Source: Prevotellaceae bacterium UBA1075 (GTDB lineage Bacteria; Bacteroidota; Bacteroidia; Bacteroidales; Bacteroidaceae). Taken from it: a stretch of DNA of 42,371 bases. A program made the translations under genes and the position numbers. The stretch spans positions 34,185 to 76,555 of the forward strand of contig DCCS01000039.1 of assembly GCA_002316015.1 (NCBI GenBank), in the 5' to 3' direction. The notes below the pieces were generated by a model. That model had not been told where the DNA came from and did not search any database. It worked only from the letters and a program-made list of their open reading frames with translations. Positions 17,201 to 26,700 of the stretch are shown here, one piece after another (the first letter of the stretch is position 1; each line of letters opens with the position of its first letter).

Positions 17201-17710
17201 TATCCTCCACTTGAACAGATAAATCTTTGAGAATTGATTGAGCGCAGGTGTATTATGTGCATCAAGCAATGCAGCTCCAAGTTCTTTCTGGTCCGCATTG
17301 CCTTGCTGCTTAAGCACGTTACATTCAGCCTCAACATTCCACTCCTCAACACGAAAATCTTCCATGTCGCCATACTTGAATATGAACTCAAGCATGTCGA
17401 GACATTCGCTCACCAAAAAGTGATAGGCCGTTGGCACGGTATTTCCCTCATTGTTGATGACACCTTCATACGATACCTGTTTTAAGTTCTCGTCTTGGCT
17501 ATCATAATAGCTGTTGAGTTGCTTGAAGGCAGAGTCAAACAGGTATAGACGTGCGTATGGTGTAGGTATAGATGTTCCCATCTTGTTGATGGAGTCACCT
17601 TGCTCATAAAGCTTGTCGGCTATCTTCGAACCATCAATTTGTTCTCTTTTAACGAAACCATAATGACCCGTAGCGTTAATATTGTCACCTATACTAAAAA
17701 AATTTGGCAT
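14231..17710 (-). CDS. Large Hsp70/actin-fold ATPase with N-terminal extension
   Basis: In this 1159-residue protein the C-terminal half is an actin/Hsp70-fold nucleotide-binding domain. Phosphate-1 is VDFGTTNTQ (594-602). An Hsp70-like TYPLSMSVPEVQAFKSAWKD stands in place of VPAYFNDAQRQA (763-782). Phosphate-2 is LDIGGGTTDI (820-829), and the adenosine motif is ITFTGMGSKYIKLI (962-975). Residues 1-590 are beta-rich and match nothing I know; in position they replace the substrate domain, which in true Hsp70 lies after the ATPase. No membrane segment is seen. It lies 12 nt after the tubulin-like gene and overlaps the next gene, so their amounts are probably linked. I infer a cytoplasmic ATP-driven switch or filament. 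It resembles the gene at 23725-26940 in plan, not in detail. Confidence 0.85.
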   Translation of the reverse strand: MPNFFSIGDNINATGHYGFVKREQIDGSKIADKLYEQGDSINKMGTSIPTPYARLYLFDSAFKQLNSYYDSQDENLKQVSYEGVINNEGNTVPTAYHFLVSECLDMLEFIFKYGDMEDFRVEEWNVEAECNVLKQQGNADQKELGAALLDAHNTPALNQFSKIYLFKWRISNGTEIILGGTSPITLVYTSPNVRRRLQAAGQEFYGGAGNRLFDNHRHTPLYMRSKDFREFMYTYWLTDLSGVESLRSTEIYRYINNCHVQFDAGIIVNMINPQLKNVKSLSIMGIGSITTSGVYLYCSHNEFDPSKSDYVIKPTADLWKNEDVNGELRIVGTPLALTPDGVDSYNYIDEDRKWNKATDIIPAMMNEALTERILPGTTFKYPYITADDFLEPKIIEVSYNVRKDKFYTGSSQNVKYMLPLKKEFFKFFRIEDIVNMVNVSFDKDTQDVTVTIDIPLQRGKRIIFQKCYSDGDKDGTGCDKVRCFDKEMFDLAIFPSYRLSQNNAYNIMLGTNKLDALKLKFYRVPDLSKGTSVEGVTDVVRISDNGFQTRHLHIDGDFDFMELTVPDGDDTCSTLVIPKFKQCPVATSDFTFCVDFGTTNTQVSYVSRMLGDAGAVTVNQILPFGFARSESQDKDDSQIMILNDDSGAGYFVKYPTFLQREFVPVELGDKDGIHYPMRTTTWEKIQQTGTLSCFGSVNIGFNYDNELIREGSSQGVYRTNIKWAKNDPLAPARLREYFKELLWMMKGKSALNGGGGDLKVVATYPLSMSVPEVQAFKSAWKDAARWLNINEENIKFEIESVAPYYSFLSDLRFGQPYMNLDIGGGTTDILHVNPKPGGKDASAVFSALFAANDIWGDGVNEANNKLQNGFINFYMQSDVYKTLTDTKKVELKAVLDKVGLSSSDFISYLFTHDKDATDPLNFSLAITSSSEMMRVVIAHFASLMYYTAVILDLAELKIPKMITFTGMGSKYIKLITDDEDTLSLIVSRIFTYYGKLVENADLTGANIRIRFSPEPKLVTAQGGLIMDSRPLRDHLIPDNCLCHGYKDEEYGTTVTYGQMSSMKSAVLDSFNNFCGLFAEDGMVQALSRLGLDITTDFVRTMKEYAESSFDIVLNDNSDEQKAQIAIGDPMFFWPLKDTLYQMTKVCARKVLNNKQKAHQ

Positions 17711-17722
17711 AATAGTACTGTT

Positions 17723-19333
17723 TTACTTTTTGTTTATGATTTCAAGACAAGATGCACGCAATATGTCCATGAACACGAATTCCGCTTCTTTGGTAGCCAT
17801 ATTCTTGCCAGCCTCGTCAAGATGCTTACGGTCTCTAAGATTGGAATTCATCAGAGGGGTAATATTAACCTTAGATGAGCCCCCCCCTATAAGTTTCCCG
17901 ACATTGCTCAAACTGAGTTTGCTTTCCTTGGCTTTTTTTTGCGGTTTTTCTATCATGTCGGAAATATCCTTGTCAAAATCAAAAAATGCCAAGCGATGGC
18001 TGTTTGGCTGGATATGTTTGTTGTCATCACCTTCGTAGTCAAGCTCAAACAGCCAACTTTTAAAGACTTCAACGTAGTCGTTCAAAAACACGAGCAAATC
18101 TTGCAGTTTGTTCTTACCGTTGTCTGAATGTTTATTTTTCCTTACTTCATCTTTAATTTTTTCATATCCAAGCTTGACGAGAAAGGTAGTTTCTTTCTTC
18201 AGCTTATCGCCTACAACATCATTACTCGTATATTTCAATGCATATGCAAGTGCCGTGAGATAGTTCAACACATTTTCTTTTGTCGCCTGATCGAAATCAT
18301 CGGCGAACAGACGGCAGCTGTTTTGTTTGCCGGTCTCATCAACCTTGCTCACAATGTCGCGCTCAAGACCATACATGTATTCATTACCGAATGTTCCAGC
18401 TGGAACATTTTCACCACAATAGTGGGCAATTGCAAGGGCACTAATGAACTCCACCGGGTTGGCATTGTTCTCCTGCTCAGCACCTCCCTCATGATATGGA
18501 ATAATTGTTGGATAAGGGTCGCCTATATGATATACAGCCCTCATGCTTCTCTTAATACCAGAACACTCGTAGAAATTCAAAGCAGCCTTGGTTTTGGATT
18601 CAAAAAGATGGGCATTGATGGCTCCACCTCTCACTATCTCTGGTGCGAAATATGGCTGAATCATCAATGTAGCCATGTCAACATTTGGGATGTCTTTCTT
18701 TATCCGCTGAGCAAGGACAGGTATGCCAGATGCCCCCGTCCCGCCAAAGAGAGACCCTATGACAACAACTTTATCTCCTTGTTCAGCTCTATAAGTGCTG
18801 ACAAAAGATTCGTATTCTGGGTAATCGCCCAACTTGTGGAAAATCACACTTCCTATATTCGGATTGCCCTTAAATCCTACAGCAAGGTCGAGGTTCAGTT
18901 CTGTTGTCGGGTCATCGGATGTATCATAGAGTGATTCTATAAGCGACTGAGTTGGCAAGAGTTGGCCTGACATCTGATCAAAACCTATCTTGTTGCGGAA
19001 CTTGAGATCGGTATTCCCTGGGTTGAAATCAAGCACAAAGTCTTTTAGACCTCTAATCTCCTTCATTGGACATCCGAAAAATTGTCCCTTATTTCCGTCA
19101 TCCTTGGGCATTGATGAAAGTGAATGGTTTGCATAGGCTATACGGTTGATTTTCTGATACAATCTAAGTATGTCCCTCGTGCGGTCTTTGTCTTTGTTTG
19201 CAGCGTCATAGTCGATTATTATCGGGTATATGTCGTAGCCATTGAAAGCTGGGACACCTGCCGCAAGAAGCATTGCAGTAGAACGAAGCACACGTTCGCC
19301 CGTTCCACCAATAGCAAATAGAAATAATTTCAT
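17723..19333 (-). CDS. Tubulin/FtsZ-like GTPase
   Basis: The 536-residue product opens with LFAIGGTGERVLRS (5-18), the first nucleotide loop, and has the tubulin signature GSLFGGTGASGIP at 193-205, with the same spacing as tubulin-like proteins of the Tubulin_2 kind. Makarova and Koonin (2010) proposed that such proteins, found beside vWA genes, remodel membranes. The C-terminal 200 residues are helical and charged. Codons for residues 465-467 contain an A8 run and codons for 483-485 a G8 run, which could shift the frame. It is followed 12 nt later by the 1159-codon ATPase gene. It is not FtsZ itself: it is longer and the rest of the sequence does not match. Confidence 0.88.
   Translation of the reverse strand: MKLFLFAIGGTGERVLRSTAMLLAAGVPAFNGYDIYPIIIDYDAANKDKDRTRDILRLYQKINRIAYANHSLSSMPKDDGNKGQFFGCPMKEIRGLKDFVLDFNPGNTDLKFRNKIGFDQMSGQLLPTQSLIESLYDTSDDPTTELNLDLAVGFKGNPNIGSVIFHKLGDYPEYESFVSTYRAEQGDKVVVIGSLFGGTGASGIPVLAQRIKKDIPNVDMATLMIQPYFAPEIVRGGAINAHLFESKTKAALNFYECSGIKRSMRAVYHIGDPYPTIIPYHEGGAEQENNANPVEFISALAIAHYCGENVPAGTFGNEYMYGLERDIVSKVDETGKQNSCRLFADDFDQATKENVLNYLTALAYALKYTSNDVVGDKLKKETTFLVKLGYEKIKDEVRKNKHSDNGKNKLQDLLVFLNDYVEVFKSWLFELDYEGDDNKHIQPNSHRLAFFDFDKDISDMIEKPQKKAKESKLSLSNVGKLIGGGSSKVNITPLMNSNLRDRKHLDEAGKNMATKEAEFVFMDILRASCLEIINKK
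17880..17887. repeat. Run of eight C (G8 in the tubulin-like gene)
   Basis: Eight identical bases lie in the coding sequence for three glycines, 45 bases from a T8 run at 17933-17940 in the same gene. In a 40% GC region a G8 run is conspicuous. Gain or loss of one base would alter the last roughly 50 residues of the product. Confidence 0.9.
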
Positions 19334-19360
19334 CTCTGTTCGTTTTTAAAATTTGCCATT

Positions 19361-19927
19361 TTATTTGGATTCATGAGGCCATGGATGAGGAATGGCTATA
19401 CCTTGATAAGTTAACCCCTTTACAAGAAGACTGAAGATATAAAAGAACAACAAGGAATATACGGTACATCCAAAACTATAGGAATAGCGTACATCCTTCC
19501 CATTATTCAAATCCATTTCAATTTTCTGTCGTGCGGTGGTATATTCGTCAACTTGTTGCTGATTTTGGTTGTCGCGGGTCTTTTCTATAACAAACTCTGT
19601 GTTTGCCTTATAGAAAGAGTACTTATAGAATACCGACTGTGAGTCGGTGACATTCGACTTGCCAATAAACACAAAATTGGCCGATAGAAACATGAATAGC
19701 CCTGTAGCAACAAGAAATCCTGCCCAAACACCCGTATTAGCCATAGAGTCGTCATTGCGCTTGTTGCAGCATCCGAAATAGAAAATCAAGGCAAGCACCA
19801 AAGCCACAATGATGGCAGTAAGAAGCCCATACATAAATGCGCCATGAGCAATGAAGAAATTCTCATGGAATTCACGTGTGTCCTTCCATGCTTGTGAGTT
19901 TGTCACAAAGAAAAACAGTTTGTCCAT
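19361..19927 (-). CDS. Three-helix membrane protein of the operon
   Basis: The 188-residue product has hydrophobic segments at about 28-52 (HGAFMYGLLTAIIVALVLAL), 68-88 (WAGFLVATGLFMFLSANFV) and 150-170 (GCTVYSLLFFYIFSLLV). A soluble stretch of about 60 residues (95-145) lies between the second and third. There is no cleavable signal. I recognise no family. It lies 13 nt after the vWA gene and 27 nt before the tubulin-like gene, so it may be the membrane connection between the periplasmic vWA protein and the cytoplasmic GTPase. That role is inferred from position and topology only. Confidence 0.75.
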   Translation of the reverse strand: MDKLFFFVTNSQAWKDTREFHENFFIAHGAFMYGLLTAIIVALVLALIFYFGCCNKRNDDSMANTGVWAGFLVATGLFMFLSANFVFIGKSNVTDSQSVFYKYSFYKANTEFVIEKTRDNQNQQQVDEYTTARQKIEMDLNNGKDVRYSYSFGCTVYSLLFFYIFSLLVKGLTYQGIAIPHPWPHESK

Positions 19928-19940
19928 AAATCAAATATTT

Positions 19941-21143
19941 TTATTTATATTCAAATGTCGTTTTTACCAAAGGCTTATTACCGTCAAATGCATCCCTGAT
20001 GCCTTTTAGCAGATACTCTAAGCCAAAAGTTTTGTCACGATACATAAGCACATTAGGGTTTGAGTCATCATTAACAGATATCGTAAGCCAGGAAGATGGA
20101 ATAAAATTCCCAACCGAATAGGTAAGTGTGCCAATACCAATGCCCGTTGAGGCTGGACTTTTCACGGTTATAGTTAAATTGATGCCCCTCTCGGTCTTTA
20201 TGCTGTTTGTGGTATATTGGATGGTATCTTTCAATTGCTTTTCTCCTATTGTCAACTTAGCAGCAGAATGGCTGAAAAAATCATGGTCTGCATCAAACAT
20301 GTAACTTACAGTTTTAGGAAGCGTCATCCTTAACACTATATCTTTGGCAAGGTCTGCTTCTGTTCCTTTTTTAGGTGAATACTGGTTTCCTTTTTGCAGT
20401 ATGCCTTTATCGTTGTCAAAACCATAGTATAATTGAAGTTCTGGCTTTAGATCGGTATTGGCCTGCAACGCAAGAATGTCTTCTACAGCACCGACAACTA
20501 TGATGTAGAATGGACGGTTGTCGGTGTTTAGATTCTTAGGTGTGTCGTACATGTCATAATAGCGAGCTTCCACATTTCCCACTCTTCTGCTCGTGAACTT
20601 TGCAGAGTATTTTAATATAGCTATAGCTTTATCTGCTGTTTTGTCCCTCAAGGCTCTTGCAAGCAAGTTCTGAAATTGCTCAAGAGCCGTTGAGGCACTT
20701 CTGTTGATATATACGATTCCGTCTGTCACCAACACGGCAAGTTTTCCCTCGCTTGACTTGTCACACATCATCGGTATCAATTTTTCGAAATGAGTGCTTC
20801 CTCCATCAAACAAGTTCAAGTTCTTTTGAAGGTCGGTAGAATAGCCGGAATAGGGATTAACACTATCATTCCTACGAATGAGAAAGATCTTGGAATTATC
20901 GCCAATCTTTTCAAATCGACTTACAACGTTTGATATCTTCCCGTCTCCGCTTGCAAAATATCCCCTCATACTTGCTGAAGCATCGAAATATATATTCACA
21001 CTCTTGATTGACGATGAAGGCTGTGGCATTCTCTCAAACTGAGCGTCGAGAGTGTTGGTTGTCAGAGAACCCGGACAACCCTCTACGATGGTTATAATTG
21101 CCAGGACAATGACAAATGCGCCTATCAATACTTTCTTATTCAT
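19941..21143 (-). CDS. vWA-domain protein with complete MIDAS, membrane- or lipid-anchored
   Basis: The 400-residue product has a hydrophobic N-terminus (5-19) ending VEGC; Cys23 could be lipidated, though Glu before Gly is unusual for a lipobox. A von Willebrand factor A domain follows with all metal-site residues: Asp54-Ser56-Ser58 (FDASASMRG), Thr117 (GGSTHF) and Asp141 (LVTDG). Such domains bind proteins through a metal ion. The second half is beta-rich with no clear family. It should sit on the periplasmic face. It is followed 13 nt later by the three-helix membrane protein gene. vWA and tubulin-like genes are known neighbours in other bacteria. Confidence 0.85.
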   Translation of the reverse strand: MNKKVLIGAFVIVLAIITIVEGCPGSLTTNTLDAQFERMPQPSSSIKSVNIYFDASASMRGYFASGDGKISNVVSRFEKIGDNSKIFLIRRNDSVNPYSGYSTDLQKNLNLFDGGSTHFEKLIPMMCDKSSEGKLAVLVTDGIVYINRSASTALEQFQNLLARALRDKTADKAIAILKYSAKFTSRRVGNVEARYYDMYDTPKNLNTDNRPFYIIVVGAVEDILALQANTDLKPELQLYYGFDNDKGILQKGNQYSPKKGTEADLAKDIVLRMTLPKTVSYMFDADHDFFSHSAAKLTIGEKQLKDTIQYTTNSIKTERGINLTITVKSPASTGIGIGTLTYSVGNFIPSSWLTISVNDDSNPNVLMYRDKTFGLEYLLKGIRDAFDGNKPLVKTTFEYK

Positions 21144-21164
21144 TGTAAAATTGGTTTTGATTGC

Positions 21165-23696
21165 TTACTGAGCAACAATTACCTTTGCCTTTTGCATTAC
21201 CTTATTTTCCTTTCTATAACCAACCATCACCAAATCGGTTATGTACCCCTGCTTATCAGAATTACTGATTTCTTGCACATAATTTGCCACACCAGGACAA
21301 AAATTCTCCAAGTCACCATACTCCTCTCCGGTACAATCATTGTATTCCCCGTCGTTTAGGCGGTCAGCAAAGAGATTTGGAACAATAAGTTGTAAGCCAA
21401 ATCGATTAGCCAAATGGTTTAGGGCATTATAAGCACGCATCATACTCTCATGGTCTATGCGCATTCCATATACACGTGCCCGGTCGGTCATAAATGGCAG
21501 GCAACTATAGGAATAATATTTCGATAGGACATTTGCCAAACCACACTTATTGGCAATATCTCCCTCTATAATGCCTTGCACCTTTTGGTACATCTCGACA
21601 TAATCGTCTATCGCTTCCGTTGCTTGCAAATTATTTAAAAAGTCCTGGAATGCTTTACGAAGTAACGAATGATTCTGTTCACACTGTGGTTTTAATTTAA
21701 TATCACATGGACGGATAAACGAACCATCTACCACCGATGCTCGGATGCCATCTTTGTCTTTGCTCATCACCTCTTTCATTTCTGATAGCATTTTTCCAAA
21801 AGTCCCTTGGTAGTCTTCTATTGCTGTTTGTTTGTCTGAAACTTCTTGTTTCAGAGTTTCTTTCTCTGTTTTTTCGTTTTCTATTTTTTGGCGTACTGCA
21901 TTTTGATAGGCTTTAAACATTATATTCACATTATTACCCTCCACAGATTCTTTAATGCCCTCATTGGCACATGCCTCTTTCAGGTTAGTTGTCATTGACT
22001 GCCATTTTTCTTTAAGATTTTTTTTATCCAGACCTGCTTTTATGCATGCTTCCGAGAGCTCGTTGACAACACCTTCCGTTGTACGGCAATTGGCAATTAT
22101 TTCTTTTATTTCGTTTTTTGTTTCTAATTTTCCTTTTATGCTCTTGTATATCTGTTCCTTTACGGCATCAAGCAGTTTTTCCGCACTGTCTGTTCTATAT
22201 TGTTTGCATATACGTTTAAGTTCGCTTGCCTCAGCTATTGCATCCTTAATTTGCCTTTTGGCATCTTCTGGAGAGGCGGAAGGCGACATACCGACCTCCT
22301 TCAAGAACCTGGTAATAGCCTCCTCTCCTGTATTCTCAGGAGAATTAGTGATGTCCTTTTCTACATTCTGATGATTCGTGATTAAGTCATTAATGGCATT
22401 TACTAAGCCATCTAAAGTTTTCACATTGTCACTTATTTCAGGGCATTGAGAGTGAATTTCCTTCACGAAAGTTTCAAAATCAGAAGAAGAATTTTCTTCG
22501 GTATTGGCATCCGTCTGTGTTGCTTGCCTACCTTTTTCCGCATCTTCAAGAATCTTTTCCAACCCTGATTCCAAAGATGTATTAGAAAGAAAATAATCAC
22601 CAAATTTCGGTTTTAATTTTTCTTCTATAATGTACTTCTCGACCTTTATTTTGTCGTCAATCGAGTTTGTACCTATCGAGTTTTCCACTTTAGAACATAA
22701 TTTCTTCAGCAGTTTTTCAAATCTAGCAATAAATTCGCCATTTGTCTCTTTGTTATAAATCTCCTTGGAAACATCCTTACTTTTTATTAGTTTCTCAATT
22801 TCAGAGATTTCCACAAACTTCCCATCACCCTTCGATTCGGAACTTGTTTCTTGCTTTTGTTTTAGTTCTTTTATTTTCTCTTTTATTTTTTCCTCACTTT
22901 TGTCGTTTCCACTTATTCCGAGTATTTCACATATTTCTATAGCAAACGACCCTCCGTTTTGCTCCAAATTTCCTGCTTCAGCGTTAGCACTACTGTCGCT
23001 TGAAGAATTTGTTGATTTGTCTTCGGCTGTTGTTCTTGAAACTGAAACTGCTTCTTTATCTCCTGTTCCTTCAGTATCATTATTGTCACTTGGAACACTC
23101 GTTTCGCTGCATCCTTCATTTTGATCAATAGGCATTCCTTCAGATTGGCTGTTACTTACGGCTTCGCCTTTTCCCCCATTAGTAGAAGGATTATCTTCAG
23201 ATGTTGCTTTTTGAGCATCTTCCTCTGGCATTGGGCTTGCTTTTCTATATTTCTTAAAAGCTATCCCTATGCCTATTATTATAACAAGAATTATTATATA
23301 AAAACAAGGATTTGTGCTCTTGGCATTCTTCATGCATAAAGCCCATTTTTTTTCTCCCCAGCTTACAGTCAGTATGTCCTCTGGAGATAAACTTATTCTT
23401 GTTTTGTTGAAACTAAGTTTATTCGGACACTTCTTAACTAGCAATGTGCTACCGTTTTTTTCTATTTTTGCACATTTAGTTTCGGTTCCATTTTTTGCAA
23501 AGACTATTTCATCGATAGTTATACTATCTTTGCATTCAACAGTAAAGGTATCCCCTGTAATCTTATCAATATTGACGGTTTCTCCTCCTATTGTTAAAGA
23601 TGGTATATCCCCAGACAAATCTATGTTATTTTGGGCAATCATAGTCGCACTGCCCATAACAATCGACAATATTAGTAACGCTATTCTTCTTTTCAT
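21165..23696 (-). CDS. Membrane protein with long coiled-coil region and GrpE-like C-terminus
   Basis: The 843-residue product has a signal peptide (1-21), a small periplasmic beta domain (22-125), a membrane helix (131-147), a Ser/Asn/Glu-rich linker (152-250) and long charged helices (250-660). The last 100 residues resemble GrpE, the nucleotide exchange factor of Hsp70: a helix ending NHLANRFGLQLI, a gap, then ITDLVMVGYRKENKVMQKAKVIVAQ at the very end, which parallels GrpE's final strands (VLQKGYxLxxRVLRPAxVxVA). Since the adjacent gene and one further gene encode Hsp70-fold ATPases, a membrane-tethered exchange factor is a reasonable inference. It lies 28 nt after the 1071-codon gene. I rate the GrpE link at about 0.65. 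Confidence 0.85.
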   Translation of the reverse strand: MKRRIALLILSIVMGSATMIAQNNIDLSGDIPSLTIGGETVNIDKITGDTFTVECKDSITIDEIVFAKNGTETKCAKIEKNGSTLLVKKCPNKLSFNKTRISLSPEDILTVSWGEKKWALCMKNAKSTNPCFYIIILVIIIGIGIAFKKYRKASPMPEEDAQKATSEDNPSTNGGKGEAVSNSQSEGMPIDQNEGCSETSVPSDNNDTEGTGDKEAVSVSRTTAEDKSTNSSSDSSANAEAGNLEQNGGSFAIEICEILGISGNDKSEEKIKEKIKELKQKQETSSESKGDGKFVEISEIEKLIKSKDVSKEIYNKETNGEFIARFEKLLKKLCSKVENSIGTNSIDDKIKVEKYIIEEKLKPKFGDYFLSNTSLESGLEKILEDAEKGRQATQTDANTEENSSSDFETFVKEIHSQCPEISDNVKTLDGLVNAINDLITNHQNVEKDITNSPENTGEEAITRFLKEVGMSPSASPEDAKRQIKDAIAEASELKRICKQYRTDSAEKLLDAVKEQIYKSIKGKLETKNEIKEIIANCRTTEGVVNELSEACIKAGLDKKNLKEKWQSMTTNLKEACANEGIKESVEGNNVNIMFKAYQNAVRQKIENEKTEKETLKQEVSDKQTAIEDYQGTFGKMLSEMKEVMSKDKDGIRASVVDGSFIRPCDIKLKPQCEQNHSLLRKAFQDFLNNLQATEAIDDYVEMYQKVQGIIEGDIANKCGLANVLSKYYSYSCLPFMTDRARVYGMRIDHESMMRAYNALNHLANRFGLQLIVPNLFADRLNDGEYNDCTGEEYGDLENFCPGVANYVQEISNSDKQGYITDLVMVGYRKENKVMQKAKVIVAQ

Positions 23697-23724
23697 ATTA
23701 TTATGTTTTTGGCGGATGTTTTTC

Positions 23725-26700
23725 CTAAATGGTGACAGGCCAGATGCTCTGTTTGGTGATGCTGCTTGTTAAGTCAACCCCCTTAGGAGTGCTGGCTACA
23801 GATTTCAGACCATTCACCCAAAGAGAAACGTTATTGTCGCGTTCAAGTCTCAATTTCATGTTAAGTATGTCGGCATTTTTAAAATTTGCCATATCAAATT
23901 CCTCCATGTCGGATATAAACTCAGTATTTCCGATGTTATAGTTGGCTTCTGTTTCTTCTGGCGACATATATGTCTGTACAAGACGGATATAAGCAGACGA
24001 AGAAGTTCCGTTTACACAGATACTCTCGCCTTCGAACATTCCCGATACCTCAGTATTAGGAATGTCGTTATGATTCAACAATTCAACATAACGTAAATGT
24101 CCGCCAAGCTCTTGAAACACAATTCCATAAGAAGCACAAAGCCGAGGTGATTTGATTTTCACCTTAGATGTTGAAATATCAAACTTGCTTACTTGCGCAA
24201 TGGCACCTTCTGCCACCAACGTCTTTTCCTCATCTTTATGTGAGTCAAACACAACCAGCCTTACATGCCCTGTGCTCAAATTATTAGCCGACTTTACTAT
24301 TGCCCTACGCAAGACCTGTAACCTACAACTTCTACCAGAAAGGATAACAGTGGTGACATCAATATCACCGCCTACATATGTTTTAATTTGATTGAATATT
24401 CCCGTTGTAACATCATTAAGATACTTCTGGAATTTGGGATGACTTATTATCTTGTCTGCCTCAACAGATAAAGACCTTCGACCGATTGTGCAGGTTATAG
24501 TCTTACCAGGAACAAGGTTAGGCTTTATTTCTGCTTTTATTGCATTTTTCAAGTTAAGCATATCCACTCGGATAGCGCTATTCGCAACAAAATCCGTGGA
24601 CACCAATTGCATGGGAATCAAACCAAGTTCCTGCAATATACATGCTATTGTATAGTCAAGATAGTTGCCGGCCTTACCAGTGCCTATCTTCCCCTTTACC
24701 TCAACCTCTATTTTTTGTGTGCATGCCGCATGCTTGTCCAGCACTGTGATATCGAGTGTTCCTGCACCCATATCATAAACGAGCACCGTCTCTTTAACTT
24801 TTATGTCGCCACCCTTGTTGAATTTCGTCCAGTTGGCAAGATAATATGCGGTAACAGCATCCGACTCACTCACAAACTTCAGATATCCTTCACGCAGATA
24901 AGGGAACGTTCTGTTGGCAATGTCTCTCAATATTCTAAGATGGGTAGGTGTATAGGTATTAGGATAAGTCAGCACGACCTTATTCAGTTTTCTCTTGTCA
25001 CCAGTAACTGGCGATACAAAATACTTGAACAGTTCATTATAAGCCTCTTCGAAGATGTTTGTCACATTTGACAGGCAACTCTTCTCGTTTGCTGTCTTTG
25101 CGTCTTCAACTTTCACTCGTCCTGGCTTCCCTGTTTTTTCATCATTCCGCAGATATTGGAACAGATTGAAATATGCATTTTCTGGGAGGAACTCATTCCC
25201 AACGAGGATTTTCAGACATGGCAACTGTCTTTGCACCTCTTTGACCACCAGACTTGAAGTTGGAGAAAGGCAGACGGCAAGCGTATTGTATGGCTCAGTG
25301 TTGGTCTGCTCCACGCAAAGGGAAGTGTCCGTTTGGTTTGGATTTAGTTCATGGAACAGAATGTCGGAAGAAAGGAACTTTGTTCCTCCTTCAAACGCAT
25401 CATCAGTGAACTTACCATATCCGTTACGCTCATCAGAGTACACTTTGTCCTTTTGTTGCTTAAGGTCAATAATATTCTTGTCGTATTTGCATACTATTGC
25501 CGATGAGCCATAGTCAACACACAACCACTCTGGATAAGGTTCCAGTTTTAAGTTCCAATGCACAGTCATGCTGAAGTGCTTGAAATCATCGTCAAAACAT
25601 GACAGCCCTTTCTTGTTTTCATAATAGTCAAACGACAAAACTGTATCAACAGCAAAGTCACACCCGCCATCAGTGCCAACGACCTCAGCAATCTGCGTCG
25701 GATTGAAAGTAAAATCAAGGCTTGTGCGACTGTCTTTCCCATTTTTCAGGAACAATCCGCCATTACTGTTAAGCTGTTCCCAGCAATCGCCGTCAATAGT
25801 CGTAAACATCGAGAGTATTCGTCCCTTGTCGTCAAGAACCTTGACATTACCGCAAACACTGTCGCTTATACTGAAATTGCGTATTGTCACTCCTGCCTGC
25901 CGAACGCTTCCGTCAGTAGCGACATTGGCGAGTCCAACTGTCAATTGACGCTGCATCTTGCTGTTAGGCGTAAACGAGAACTTGGATATACTCACGTTTT
26001 CACCATCTGTCATGTATGTCAGTGGGACATCAACATCATCATCTATCATCACCTTCAATTCTGCACTCTGTCCATCGCGCTTGATGACAATCTGATCTTT
26101 TTCTTCGGGCAAAGGCTGAATAACTTCAGGACTATATTCCAACGAGAATTTGGACTTGGCCATAATGGTCAGACATTTCTCTTCATCAATCGGATTGCCC
26201 ATTCTCGACAGGTCAATATACATATCAAAGCTTTGAAGCTTCTTTCTTGAAGGCTTAAGCAAGCCGTTCAAATGCTGTGTCCTTGAACCGTCTTTTGCCT
26301 TGAAGAACAGCACATCACCCATGTCGTCCTCCCTGTCGAAGATTTTTATCCCTGTATCAATAATAAGTTTAGGCGTATACTTGTATGCTTCTTCAATCCA
26401 AGCTACAACCGAGCCTACCTTCACTTCCGAAAGTTGCGAGTTGTACTGAATTGAAGACTTTTCCACATATATATCAAAACAAGGCACCACATTAAGAGAA
26501 GCAAATGTTATGTCAATGCACTCTTTGTGCGAGTCTATCATGCTCTTGGACTCATCCAGCACAACAACATCAAAACTTATTGTGTATTTTCTGGGCGTAC
26601 GCTGTTGTGTTTCTTTACAATCGCTTATGGCCTGTTGGTTGAAATACAACTGAAACGGGGTATCCTTCTGAGTTAGATTAACTTTAACAGGATTCTTCAT

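Noticed and set aside
14231..17710. DnaK or MreB
   Set aside because: The nucleotide motifs are shared, but the ATPase lies at the C-terminal end after a 590-residue extension, unlike both.
17723..19333. Cell-division FtsZ
   Set aside because: The tubulin signature fits, but length, C-terminus and neighbours (vWA, Hsp70-like) do not match ftsZ, which sits in the cell-wall cluster in Bacteroidetes.
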